Part shown: positions 37,884-45,919 of the stretch, one piece after another
Layout of the letters: each line of letters begins with the position of its first letter
Numbering within the stretch: position 1 is the first letter of the stretch
Assembly (NCBI RefSeq): GCF_001465595.2
Contig: NZ_CP013481.2
Span: 3,286,001-3,350,000, forward strand
Source: Pandoraea apista
GTDB taxonomy: Bacteria; Pseudomonadota; Gammaproteobacteria; Burkholderiales; Burkholderiaceae
Reading direction: 5' to 3'
DNA: 64,000 nucleotides
Translations under genes and position numbers: made by a program
The notes under the pieces: model-generated
Told to the model about the DNA's origin: nothing
What the model saw: only the letters and a program-made list of their open reading frames with translations
Database searches by the model: none

Positions 37884-38204
37884 ATGATCATTGGCAATAC
37901 CAAACAATCGATGCAACCCAGCGCAGCCATCACGGCGGAGCGGCAACGCATCACGGCAATGCAGCGCAGCGCTGCTGCCGAAGACGGCCGTAGAGGCGCA
38001 AGCCCAGGGAGGGGCGGTGCAGAAGGCGGTGGCGTACGCGCCACCGCCACACCGAACGACGCGGCGAGCGCGCAAGGCACCCCCAGCACGAATTCGGCCC
38101 AGGCGATGACGGGCCCCGATAGCGCGGTTGTCAATGCGCTCCTGTTTGCACTCATCGCACAACGCATGAACACCCGACTGGCCGCGCAAACAGCGCTCGC
38201 CTGA
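37884..38204 (+). CDS. small protein of the sigma-54 cluster, unknown function
   Basis: A 106-residue protein that I do not recognise. The ATG follows GGGGGGAC at about 4-8 bases and is the first start after the sigma-54 promoter. The N-terminal part is Gln/Arg/Ala-rich, the middle is Gly/Ala/Thr/Ser-rich and disordered-looking, and the only compact-looking part is the C-terminal helix GPDSAVVNALLFALIAQRMN (about 78-97). There is no signal peptide. It is the first gene of the plus-strand cluster, 31 bases before the first lipoprotein gene, so probably cotranscribed. It may be a partner or regulator of the lipoproteins. Confidence 0.6.
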   Translation: MIIGNTKQSMQPSAAITAERQRITAMQRSAAAEDGRRGASPGRGGAEGGGVRATATPNDAASAQGTPSTNSAQAMTGPDSAVVNALLFALIAQRMNTRLAAQTALA

Positions 38205-38235
38205 AGACCGAACAGACCAGATACAGGACACCATC

Positions 38236-39900
38236 ATGAACAACTTCCAACGCAACCTTCTCGCATCCGCCTGCCTTCTCGCCGTCGTTACGATGACCGG
38301 CTGCGCCAGTTCCGGCTCGGGTGGCACCAGTGGCTCACTCGGTGACGGTGGCGGCAGCGGCACCACCGCCGGCACCGGCAGTGGCGGCGGCTCGGGCGCC
38401 GGCACTGTCCCCGACGGCTCAGGAACGAACGGGAACGGCAACGGGAATGGAAATGGCAACGGCAATGGCAACGGCAACGGAAATGGGAACGGGAATGGCG
38501 GCACGGGAGCCGCGACCAACCCGATCGGCACCGTTGCCGGTACGGCCAGCACGGGGGTTGTGACGCAAGTCGGCAAGACGGTCAGCGACGTCGGCACGAC
38601 CCTCGCCGGCACCCAACTGCCACTGCTCAGTTCGCAAACGCAAAGCGGTCTTGCCGGCGCCGTTGTCTCTACCGGCAACGCGGTGCAGACGCTCGGCAAC
38701 GGCCTGACCAACGGCCTTGGCAAGCTCGGCTCGGTGAAGGATCCGCTCAATCCCACGCTCGCCAGCGTTGGCGGTGTGGTGTCTAACCTCGGCACGGCCG
38801 GTACGCAACTGGGTAGTGCTGTCGCAGGCCTCGGCCAAATCGGGCCGCTGGGCAATACGCCGGTCAACGGCGTTACCACGCTGCTGGGCGGTGTCGTGAC
38901 CTCGGTCGGCAAAGCGGGCGAAGCGCTCGGCGGCGGTCTGACGCAAACCATCACCAGCGCCCCGGTACAACAACTGACCTCGTCGCTGTCGTCGGCCATC
39001 ACTCCGATCACGAGCGTCGTGACCAACACTACGCAAACGGTTGGCAACACCACGGGACTCGGCGCACCGGTCGCAGGGCTGCTGGCTCAGGTCGGCGGCG
39101 GGCTGGCAGGCGTGGGCACCAAGATCGGCGGCCAGCTCAACAACCCGATCGCGGCTGACGTAGGCGGCATCGTCGCCGGTGTCGGCAACACGGTGGCCAG
39201 CCTCGGCGGTGCCGTTCACGGCACCCCAACGAGCACCAACCCGCTCGCCCCGCTCACCTCGGCCCTCGGTAGCCTCGGTAGCCTCGGTGGCGGCACGGGC
39301 ACGGGCCCCCTCGCCCCCGTCACCAACCTGTTATCGGGGCTGACGGGCACGCTCGGCGGTGCTGCGGGCGGCACGTCGGGCAGCAACCCGCTCGCCCCGG
39401 TCACGAACCTTGTCTCTGGCCTGACAGGTGGCCTCGGTGGCGCCGCAGGCGGCACCTCGGGCAGCAACCCGCTTGCTCCGGTCACGAACCTTGTCTCTAG
39501 CCTGACGGGCGGCCTCGGCGGCGCCGCAGGCGGCACCTCGGGCAGCAACCCGCTTGCGCCGGTCACGAACCTTGTCTCTAGCCTGACGGGCGGCCTCGGC
39601 GGCGCCGCAGGCGGCACGCCGGGCAGCAACCCGCTCGCTCCAGTCACGAACCTGGTCGCCGGCCTGACGGGTGGCCTCGGCGGCTCGGTCTCGGTGGGAG
39701 CAGGTGCTTCGGCAGGCTCGGGCGGTGCATCGACGGGCGCTGGCGGTTCGGCCTCGGGCGGCGTGCTCGCCCCGGTCACGTCGCTGCTCGGTGCGGTAAC
39801 GGGTGCAGTTGGCGGTGCAACGGGGTCGGGCAGCAGCAACAGCGGCCCGCTCGCTCCGGTGACAGGCCTGCTTGGCGGGTTGCTCGGCGCGAAGAAGTAA
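38236..39900 (+). CDS. Gly/Ser/Thr-rich repeat lipoprotein, paralog 1
   Basis: A 554-residue predicted lipoprotein. The signal peptide ends in a lipobox-like MTGC (Cys23) with Ala at +2, which allows outer-membrane sorting. Next come a Gly/Ser tether and a (Gly-Asn)n run (about 66-87), a core of about 250 residues shared with the two paralogs (for example PLLSSQTQSGLAGAVVSTGN and ITSVVTNTTQTVGNTTGLGAP), and a repeat region with four 27-residue units built on SNPLAPVTNLVSxLTGGL, ending LAPVTGLLGGLLGAKK. Such proteins may be labelled collagen-like automatically, but no regular Gly-X-Y triplets are present. Function unknown; surface exposure is inferred. Confidence 0.8.
   Translation: MNNFQRNLLASACLLAVVTMTGCASSGSGGTSGSLGDGGGSGTTAGTGSGGGSGAGTVPDGSGTNGNGNGNGNGNGNGNGNGNGNGNGGTGAATNPIGTVAGTASTGVVTQVGKTVSDVGTTLAGTQLPLLSSQTQSGLAGAVVSTGNAVQTLGNGLTNGLGKLGSVKDPLNPTLASVGGVVSNLGTAGTQLGSAVAGLGQIGPLGNTPVNGVTTLLGGVVTSVGKAGEALGGGLTQTITSAPVQQLTSSLSSAITPITSVVTNTTQTVGNTTGLGAPVAGLLAQVGGGLAGVGTKIGGQLNNPIAADVGGIVAGVGNTVASLGGAVHGTPTSTNPLAPLTSALGSLGSLGGGTGTGPLAPVTNLLSGLTGTLGGAAGGTSGSNPLAPVTNLVSGLTGGLGGAAGGTSGSNPLAPVTNLVSSLTGGLGGAAGGTSGSNPLAPVTNLVSSLTGGLGGAAGGTPGSNPLAPVTNLVAGLTGGLGGSVSVGAGASAGSGGASTGAGGSASGGVLAPVTSLLGAVTGAVGGATGSGSSNSGPLAPVTGLLGGLLGAKK
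38431..38496 (+). repeat. eleven hexanucleotide units GGNAAY coding for (Gly-Asn)n
   Basis: Eleven consecutive 6-base units, all fitting GGNAAY, within the first lipoprotein gene. Slippage would add or remove Gly-Asn pairs without breaking the frame, so the tether length could vary between strains. Confidence 0.93.
39340..39663 (+). repeat. four tandem 81-bp repeats in lipoprotein paralog 1
   Basis: Copies at 39340-39420, 39421-39501, 39502-39582 and 39583-39663, nearly identical at the DNA level, followed by the start of a fifth at 39664. Each encodes a 27-residue unit around SNPLAPVTNLV. The unit length is a multiple of three, so recombination would change copy number in frame. Confidence 0.95.
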
Positions 39901-40168
39901 GCCCGCGCCCCACGCCCGATCACGTCATCCAGCGCCCCATCGATCATGACCCGCGCGATTCCGCCGCCCGCCTGCGACCGCCGCGATCCGGCCCTCGCCC
40001 CGACGCCCACACACCGAGCCGGGTGGGTGCGGGTCCGGCGAGCCCCACACGCCGCCCGGACACAACGGCATCGCAGCGAGCGGCCCAGGTTCATCAAGTG
40101 GAAGTAACGACATCACCGCGCGACACATCGCCGGCGAACATTCAGAACGATCAAGGGAGATAGCCACC

Positions 40169-41350
40169 ATGTCCAACGTCCTTCAACGCACCCTTCTGGC
40201 TTCGGCCGCCATCGGCGTCATCGCCCTCACCGGCTGCTCCAGCGGCGGTGGCGGCAGCGGCACCACATCGACCGGCACCACGGGTACGCCGAACGCGGTC
40301 GGTACCACGGCTAGCGGCGCAGGCGGTGTCGTTAGCTCCGTCGGTAACGTCGTCAGCGCCCTCGGCGATCAGGTCTCCAGCACTCAATTGCCCCTCGTCT
40401 CAACGCAAGCCTCGCAAGGCTTCGGCGGCGCACTCTCCAATACCGGCAAAGCCGTCACCGACCTGGGCAATGGCGTGAGCAACGGCCTCGGCCAGACCGG
40501 CACGTCCGCAGACGCGGTGGGTACCACGCTCGCCAGCACCGGCAACGTAGTGACCGATCTGGGTCATGCCGGTGTGTCGCTCGGTAGCGGTGTCGCAGGC
40601 ATCGGCAAGAGCGGCCCACTCGCCGGCACCCCGGTCGACACACTCACCAGTGCTCTCGGCAACGTGGTCGGCACCGTCGGCCAGGGCGGTATCGCCGGCG
40701 GCGCAATCCTGAAGCAAGCCTTCTCGGGCGGCCCGGTTACGCAAGTCACGTCCACCCTTTCGGCTGCCGTCAATCCGATCACCAATGTGGTGTCGGACAC
40801 CACTCGCACCGTGGGTAACACCACTGGCCTCGGCGGCCCCGTACAGAACCTGTTGACGGTGCTCGGCGGTACGGTCGGCACGGTCGGCTCCACGATCAAG
40901 GGCACCTCGCCGAATCCTGTAGTCGGCGCGCTGGGCAACACCGTGATCGCCACTGGCAACACGGTCTCGGGTCTCGGCGGTTTCGTGAACGGTCAGACGT
41001 CGACCGGTTCGTCGAATCCTTTCGGCTCGCTGCTCGGCAATCTCGGCACGACGACGGCGGGTGGCGGCGGCAGCGCGTCGAACCCGCTTGGCTCGGTCAC
41101 GGGGCTGCTCGGCGGGCTCGGCGGCTCGGGCGGCAGCAGCCCGCTGGCACCTGTCACGGGGTTGCTCGGCGGCGTGACAGGCGGCGGTTCGTCTGGTGGC
41201 AGCAGCAGCCCGCTGGCCCCCGTCACGAACCTCCTCTCCGGCGTGACGAGCGCAGCCGGTGGCAGTTCGGGTGGCGCGGCCGGCGGTCTCGGCTCGCTGC
41301 TCGCGCCGGTGACCGGCCTGCTCGGCAGTGTGGCGAGCGTCGGCAAGTAA
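40169..41350 (+). CDS. Gly/Ser/Thr-rich repeat lipoprotein, paralog 2
   Basis: A 393-residue predicted lipoprotein. Lipobox ALTGC (Cys23, Ser at +2), a Gly/Thr/Ser tether, then the shared core (SQGFGGALSNTGKAVTDLG, PVDTLTSALGNVVGTVGQGG, ITNVVSDTTRTVGNTTGLGG) and a shorter C-terminal repeat region with several LAPVTGLLG or LAPVTNLLS units. It ends LLAPVTGLLGSVASVGK. The ATG has AGGGAGA about 7 bases upstream. A 268-base gap separates it from paralog 1; I see no terminator there. It lies directly before the marR-like gene. Function unknown. Confidence 0.8.
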   Translation: MSNVLQRTLLASAAIGVIALTGCSSGGGGSGTTSTGTTGTPNAVGTTASGAGGVVSSVGNVVSALGDQVSSTQLPLVSTQASQGFGGALSNTGKAVTDLGNGVSNGLGQTGTSADAVGTTLASTGNVVTDLGHAGVSLGSGVAGIGKSGPLAGTPVDTLTSALGNVVGTVGQGGIAGGAILKQAFSGGPVTQVTSTLSAAVNPITNVVSDTTRTVGNTTGLGGPVQNLLTVLGGTVGTVGSTIKGTSPNPVVGALGNTVIATGNTVSGLGGFVNGQTSTGSSNPFGSLLGNLGTTTAGGGGSASNPLGSVTGLLGGLGGSGGSSPLAPVTGLLGGVTGGGSSGGSSSPLAPVTNLLSGVTSAAGGSSGGAAGGLGSLLAPVTGLLGSVASVGK

Positions 41351-41413
41351 TCGCCCGCCCAGCGTTGCATCGCGCATTGTGCGCACGCATTACACGATCG
41401 ATAAGGAGATGCC

Positions 41414-42145
41414 ATGGCCCGCTTCATATCCGACACCGGCGTTCTGATGCGCGGTCATGGCGAATCCGCCACGCAAATCTCCGAACCCGCGGCAATGCGT
41501 GAGACCGGCAACGGTTTTACGAATGGCCACAGTCACAACACGTACGGCGCCGAATCGGGTGCCGCCGCCGGGGCGACCTCAACCGCCTCCCCGCTCAACG
41601 GAACGCACGGCACCATGAGCGACAGACATACGAACCGTAACGAACTCGTTGCCGGCATTGTCCGCTCGCTCGGACGCCGGCTCGCCGTGTACACCGCGCT
41701 CTATCACTCGGCGCTCGCCGAGCAACTCGGCCTGAATGTCACCGACCTGAACGCCCTCGATCTGATTCTCGAACTGGAATCGATCACTGCGGGTCAGCTC
41801 GCCGAACTCATGGGTGTTAGCTCCGGCGGCATCACGACGGTCATCGATCGGCTCGAGCGTGCGGGCTTCGTCGAGCGCGAGAAAAATCCGCACGACCGCC
41901 GCATGGTGATGATTCACCCCATTGAAGAGCGCTGTGCGCAGATCGAGCAGTTCCTGTCGTCGGTCTCGCGCGAGCTTACGGCAGTCAGCGCCGCGTACGA
42001 CCACAGCGAACTCGCCGCGATTCACGATTTCCTGGTGCAGAGCATTCGCACCCTGAAGAGCGAGACCTTTCGTCTTCGCTTCGAGGCCGATCAGGACATC
42101 GCCGGTCTGGTCTCGAACAGCCGAAACGCGACGACAAAGATCTGA
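41414..42145 (+). CDS. MarR-family transcriptional regulator with a long N-terminal extension
   Basis: A 243-residue winged-helix regulator. The MarR core runs from about residue 75 to 190: LGLNVTDLNALDLI, then the recognition helix region ITAGQLAELMGVSSGGITTVIDRLERAGFVER and the wing NPHDRRMVMIHP. The first 67 residues are polar, Gly/Ser/Thr/His-rich and look disordered, which is unusual for MarR. The start is well supported by AAGGAG 6 bases upstream; the internal Met68 has no such site. It lies between lipoprotein paralogs 2 and 3 on the same strand and is the natural candidate for local control of the cluster. Ligand unknown. Confidence 0.88.
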   Translation: MARFISDTGVLMRGHGESATQISEPAAMRETGNGFTNGHSHNTYGAESGAAAGATSTASPLNGTHGTMSDRHTNRNELVAGIVRSLGRRLAVYTALYHSALAEQLGLNVTDLNALDLILELESITAGQLAELMGVSSGGITTVIDRLERAGFVEREKNPHDRRMVMIHPIEERCAQIEQFLSSVSRELTAVSAAYDHSELAAIHDFLVQSIRTLKSETFRLRFEADQDIAGLVSNSRNATTKI

Positions 42146-42183
42146 GCGCGCACGGCGACTTCCCTCACGAGGAGAAACGTCAC

Positions 42184-43437
42184 ATGTCGAAGCATCTGCA
42201 CCCTACGTTGCTGGCCGCGATGGTGGCGGGCATCGTCGGCGTCACGGGCTGCTCCAGCTCAGGCGGCGGCAGCGGGGCCACGGCCAACACGCCGACCAAT
42301 CCCACAAACCCGACGAACCCGAACACGCCAACCAATCCGACGAACCCGACCACAACCAGCAACGGCGTGGTCAGTTCGGTCGGCTCCGTGGTGAGTGCCA
42401 TCGGTAATCAAGTCTCCGGCACGACCATTCCCGGGGTATCGCCTCAGGCCACACAAGGCTTCGGCGGCGCGCTCGCACAAACCGGCAATGCCGTCACGGA
42501 TCTCGGGTCGGGTGTCGGCAACGGACTTGGTCAGCTTGGCAAGTCGGGCGCCGACCCGGTCGGCACCACGCTCGCAAGCACGGGCGGTGTCGTGTCGGAT
42601 CTGGGCAAGGCAGGAATATCGCTGGGCAGCGGTATCGCCGGTGTCGGCAAGAGCGGCCCGCTCGCCAACACGCCGGTCGACACGCTCACCGGTGTGTTGG
42701 GTAACGCCGTCGCGACCGTCGGACAGGGGGGCGTGCAAGGCGGTGCAGCGTTGACGCAGGCACTCACGAGTGCGCCCGTCGTGCAGGCGACAACGGCGCT
42801 CTCCTCCGCCATCTCTCCGATCACGAACACGGTGGTCACAACCACTCAGACGCTTGGCAACACGGCCGGCCTCGGCGCACCGGCCGCTGGCCTGATCGGC
42901 ACACTGGGCGGCGCATTGAATTCGGCAAGTGCGCAGGTCAAGGCTGCCGCGCCGAACGCCGTCGTCGCCAGTCTCGGCAATCCACTCGGCGCACTCGGCA
43001 ACACGCTCGCGAGCGCGGGTGGCCTGCTCTCGGGCAGCACAAGCACTGCCAATCCGAATGCGCTTGGCAATGTACTCGCCAACGTGGGCAACACCACAGT
43101 AACGCCCACCTCCGCAAGCGGCAGCAATCCGTTAGGTGCTGTCACCGGCTTGCTCGGTGGGCTGACGGGAGCGACGGGGGCAACAGGTATGTCCGGCAGC
43201 AATCCGCTCGGCGCAGTGACTGGCCTGCTGGGCGGGGTGACGAACACCACAGGCGGCGGTAGCGGCAGTAGCGGCGGCGCAGGTAACGCGCTTGCGCCTG
43301 TCACGACCCTGCTGAGCACCGTCACCGCCCCCTTGACGACACTGGCAAGCGCCGGCACCGGTGGCACGAGCGGCGCAGGCGGCCTGCTCGCGCCGGTGAC
43401 CGGCTTGCTGGGCGGCCTCGGCGGGGCGGGCAAGTAA
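42184..43437 (+). CDS. Gly/Ser/Thr-rich repeat lipoprotein, paralog 3
   Basis: A 417-residue predicted lipoprotein, 38 bases after the marR-like gene with AGGAG upstream. Lipobox GVTGC (Cys23, Ser at +2), then a tether made of Thr-Asn-Pro repeats (about 35-58) in place of the Gly-Asn run of paralog 1. The shared core follows (TQGFGGALAQTGNAVTDLG, PVDTLTGVLGNAVATVGQGG, ITNTVVTTTQTLGNTAGLGA), then units SNPLGAVTGLLGG and a C-terminus LLAPVTGLLGGLGGAGK. It is closest to paralog 2 in its N-terminal core. Function unknown. Confidence 0.8.
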   Translation: MSKHLHPTLLAAMVAGIVGVTGCSSSGGGSGATANTPTNPTNPTNPNTPTNPTNPTTTSNGVVSSVGSVVSAIGNQVSGTTIPGVSPQATQGFGGALAQTGNAVTDLGSGVGNGLGQLGKSGADPVGTTLASTGGVVSDLGKAGISLGSGIAGVGKSGPLANTPVDTLTGVLGNAVATVGQGGVQGGAALTQALTSAPVVQATTALSSAISPITNTVVTTTQTLGNTAGLGAPAAGLIGTLGGALNSASAQVKAAAPNAVVASLGNPLGALGNTLASAGGLLSGSTSTANPNALGNVLANVGNTTVTPTSASGSNPLGAVTGLLGGLTGATGATGMSGSNPLGAVTGLLGGVTNTTGGGSGSSGGAGNALAPVTTLLSTVTAPLTTLASAGTGGTSGAGGLLAPVTGLLGGLGGAGK

Positions 43438-43543
43438 AAGTCGGATGGGCGGGGTGAGACGTCGCGGGCCGGACGTCGAGGCCCGCACGAGAGTCGCGAG
43501 AGGGGGCGTCGGCGGGGGTGCAGGCCCCAAAGACGGCGGCAAA

Positions 43544-43570
43544 CCCGGACAGTGAAGCGACACTGCCCGG
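43544..43570 (+). terminator. hairpin after lipoprotein paralog 3, possible terminator
   Basis: Stem CCCGGaCAGTG/CACTGcCCGGG with one mismatch and loop AAGCGA, followed by CTTTG. It lies about 105 bases after the last gene of the plus-strand cluster. Confidence 0.5.
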
Positions 43571-43721
43571 GCTTTGTCGTGTCCGCCCGTGTCCGCCGGA
43601 TGCGCGCGTACCTGAGGGTACGTGCGTGTATCTTCGTTGATAAACGACATGCAGCGACCGACCACGATGCCGATCCATGCATGACGGCACGCCGCGCTCG
43701 TAACAACTGCGCCACCGAAAG

Positions 43722-43759
43722 CAACAAGACCCGGACTATGTCTCGTCCGGGTCTTGTTG
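43722..43759. terminator. 14-bp perfect hairpin between convergent genes, probable terminator
   Basis: Stem CAACAAGACCCGGA/TCCGGGTCTTGTTG with a 10-base loop. It lies between the plus-strand lipoprotein cluster and the minus-strand DUF2147 gene, so it could serve both. The T-content after it on the plus strand is moderate. Confidence 0.6.
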
Positions 43760-43815
43760 TTAGTTGTTTGCTGTTTTGCGCAGAGGTATGTAACGTCTAC
43801 GCGGTTACGACAGAC

Positions 43816-44298
43816 TCATTGCTCGCGAATCCATGTCTGCGTGCGACCGATCAACGAAATGCCGATGAAGCCGCGAACGTCGAGCTTCTTGCCGCCGTCA
43901 ACTACGGTCATCTTGCAGTTGTATTCCTTGCCGTTTTCCGGATCGAGAATCTTGCCGCCACCGTAGGTGTCACCGTCTTTTCGCACGCCGCGAATGATCT
44001 GCATGCCGAGCATCTTCTGCCCCTTGCGAGCGTCCGTGCAGGCCGTGCACACGCGCTCCGGATCGTCGCTTTCCCCCAGACCCTTAGTGATGGTGCCGAC
44101 ATACTCACCATCCTTCTCGGAAATCGTTACGAGCGCCTTCGGCTTGCCGGTGTTGTCGTCGATGGTCTTCCATACCCCGACCGGCGACATGTCGTCTGCG
44201 GCCATTGCCGCTTTGGCCATACCCCCCAACAGCGCCACTGCGACGAGCGCGTGAGCACCCAGACGTCGCCACGACGTCGCGTTAGAAATCTGCTTCAT
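43816..44298 (-). CDS. DUF2147 exported protein, copy 1
   Basis: A 160-residue secreted or periplasmic protein of DUF2147, function unknown. A signal peptide (about 10-34, ending AAMAAD) is followed by the domain: PVGVWKTIDDNTGKPKALV, ISEKDGEYVGTI, a CTAC pair in VCTACTDARKGQKM, GKILDPENGKEYNCKM and the end LIGRTQTWIREQ. The ATG at 44296-44298 has GGGAGG 9 bases upstream; an ATG nine bases earlier overlaps that site. A second copy lies 256 bases upstream on the same strand. Confidence 0.87.
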   Translation of the reverse strand: MKQISNATSWRRLGAHALVAVALLGGMAKAAMAADDMSPVGVWKTIDDNTGKPKALVTISEKDGEYVGTITKGLGESDDPERVCTACTDARKGQKMLGMQIIRGVRKDGDTYGGGKILDPENGKEYNCKMTVVDGGKKLDVRGFIGISLIGRTQTWIREQ

Positions 44299-44554
44299 GG
44301 TTGTCATCCTCCCGGATACGAAATTGATTGTCGTAGGACTCTCGATAGCCGCCGTTACCGCCCGGCCGCATGCGCGAGTCGCTTTGAAGATTACGCCAAA
44401 GGCGTGGCGCCGTGCTGAGGAAGTCCTCTAGCCGAAAAGCGCCCCGTTCCTCAGGCCGATACCGACAATTTCGCTGGGTGACGACGACTGCCGACGTGAC
44501 AGTCGATGTGAGTTCCGATGCGACTGCCGACGTTTGCCAACGTCACGGTGAACG

Positions 44555-45019
44555 TTACTGCTCCCGTATCCAGGTTTGCGTGCGGCCTAATAGCGAGATG
44601 CCGAAATAGCCCCTCACCTCGAGCTTCCGGCCACCGTCGACCACACGCATTTTGCAGCCGTATTCGCTGCCGCTATCCGGATCAAGAATTTTCCCGCCGG
44701 TGTATTCGTCGCTGTCGGGGGCCTTGCGCAGGCCACGAATGATCTCCAGTCCCTGAAGCTTTCTGCCCTTACGCCAATCGGTGCAGTCGTTGCAGCGACG
44801 CTCGAGCGCATCGCTTCTGCCCAGACTCTTGGTCAGTGCTCCTACGTACTCGCCATCTTTCTCGCTGATGGTGATGAGCGCCTTCGGATCGCCCGTCTCA
44901 TCGACGATTCTCCATACGCCGACAGGCGTTGACATGCCGTTGTCGGCCATCGCGAAAAGCGCGTTAGCCGACAACGCGATCGCCACGCACAGCCGTTGCC
45001 ACAACGTCATGTTCAACAT
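44555..45019 (-). CDS. DUF2147 exported protein, copy 2
   Basis: A 154-residue paralog of the neighbouring DUF2147 protein. After a signal peptide (ending FAMAD) it keeps PVGVWRIVDETGDPKALI, ISEKDGEYVGAL, a CNDC pair in RCNDCTDWRKGRKL, GKILDPDSGSEYGCKM and LLGRTQTWIREQ. The three cysteines are conserved between the copies, which suggests a disulfide or metal role. The start is uncertain among 45028 (TTG), 45019 and 45010. It follows the DUF2939 gene at 47 bases, so the two may be cotranscribed. Confidence 0.85.
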   Translation of the reverse strand: MLNMTLWQRLCVAIALSANALFAMADNGMSTPVGVWRIVDETGDPKALITISEKDGEYVGALTKSLGRSDALERRCNDCTDWRKGRKLQGLEIIRGLRKAPDSDEYTGGKILDPDSGSEYGCKMRVVDGGRKLEVRGYFGISLLGRTQTWIREQ

Positions 45020-45066
45020 CGCTTTCAAGATGACCTACGTATCCGATACAGGAATGAGATGGACGG

Positions 45067-45699
45067 TTACAGGGGCGGCAAAGCAATCGCCGTCAGACGC
45101 CACTGCACAAGATTGCGCCGCGTGAGCGTGAACGTCACGACCCGCTCCGGTCGATCACTGCGCGAGACGTGCACGAGGAAGTGACTGAAATCCTGAAACT
45201 CCGTGCGCGTGATAGTACGCGGCGGTTCGTTACCCGCAGACGACTCACCCCCCCCCGCAGGTGCCGCCGGGGCTGGCTGTGCGGGGCTGCCCGCGCCTTG
45301 CGGCGATTGGGCAGACTGCGGTGCGGCATCGCTGGGGGCCGGCGCTCCCGGCGCTGGCGGCAAGCCGGTGCTGTCGCCGCGCAACATGGCGGCCACGGCT
45401 TCGGGCGTCAGGAGGGCTTCCACGACGCGATCCGACACCCAGCCCCCCAACGCAAGGGCCAGCGCGCCGAAGGCGTTGCCGCGTTGTTTGTCCATCTGGC
45501 GCGAGAGTTCGTCATGCAAGTTCGTTTTGAGGCTCTCTCGCACGGCCGGATAGTCCACATAGGCCGAGAGTGCCGTGGCGTCGCGGGCATTCGCGGCGTC
45601 GCGGGCGCGCCACAACGTGTAATACGGCGTGCCGAAGAGCAATCCCAGCACGACAACCAGCGTTCCAATGGAAATGCCGGCAACTGATAGCTTACGCAT
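45067..45699 (-). CDS. DUF2939 membrane-anchored protein
   Basis: A 210-residue protein of DUF2939, function unknown. One N-terminal membrane helix (about 6-26) is followed by the domain with YYTLWRARDAANARDATAL and YVDYPAVRESLKTNLHDEL, a helical part with VVEALLTPEAVAAML, a Pro/Ala/Gln/Gly-rich linker (about 115-155), and a C-terminal beta-rich part ending LVQWRLTAIALPPL. Probably anchored in the inner membrane facing the periplasm. First gene of a short minus-strand run with the two DUF2147 genes. Confidence 0.82.
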   Translation of the reverse strand: MRKLSVAGISIGTLVVVLGLLFGTPYYTLWRARDAANARDATALSAYVDYPAVRESLKTNLHDELSRQMDKQRGNAFGALALALGGWVSDRVVEALLTPEAVAAMLRGDSTGLPPAPGAPAPSDAAPQSAQSPQGAGSPAQPAPAAPAGGGESSAGNEPPRTITRTEFQDFSHFLVHVSRSDRPERVVTFTLTRRNLVQWRLTAIALPPL

Positions 45700-45919
45700 C
45701 GCAAAACTCCATCATCAAAACAGCGCATGGTAGGCGACGTATTGCAATACCCACCTGCTGGCTTACATTGCTTTACAAATCATTACAGCATGCCGCCTCG
45801 CGTCCTCTTACTCTCAAAGCGTAGCCGCAAGACCGTGACACACATGTTGGCGTACGCCGATCCGGCAAGCGAGACTTGTGTGCGGCAAGCGGCAATTCAA
45901 CCGACAAGGAGGTGGCACC

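Noticed and set aside
37617..39053. 478-codon Pro/Leu/Val-rich frame on the minus strand
   Set aside because: Antisense to lipoprotein paralog 1 and to the control region; it would run through the sigma-54 promoter and has no ribosome site. Similar frames at 39216-40097 and 42846-43727 are rejected for the same reason.
38236..43437. Collagen-like triple-helix proteins
   Set aside because: The three lipoproteins are Gly-rich, but I see no run of regular Gly-X-Y triplets, so the collagen label is not supported.
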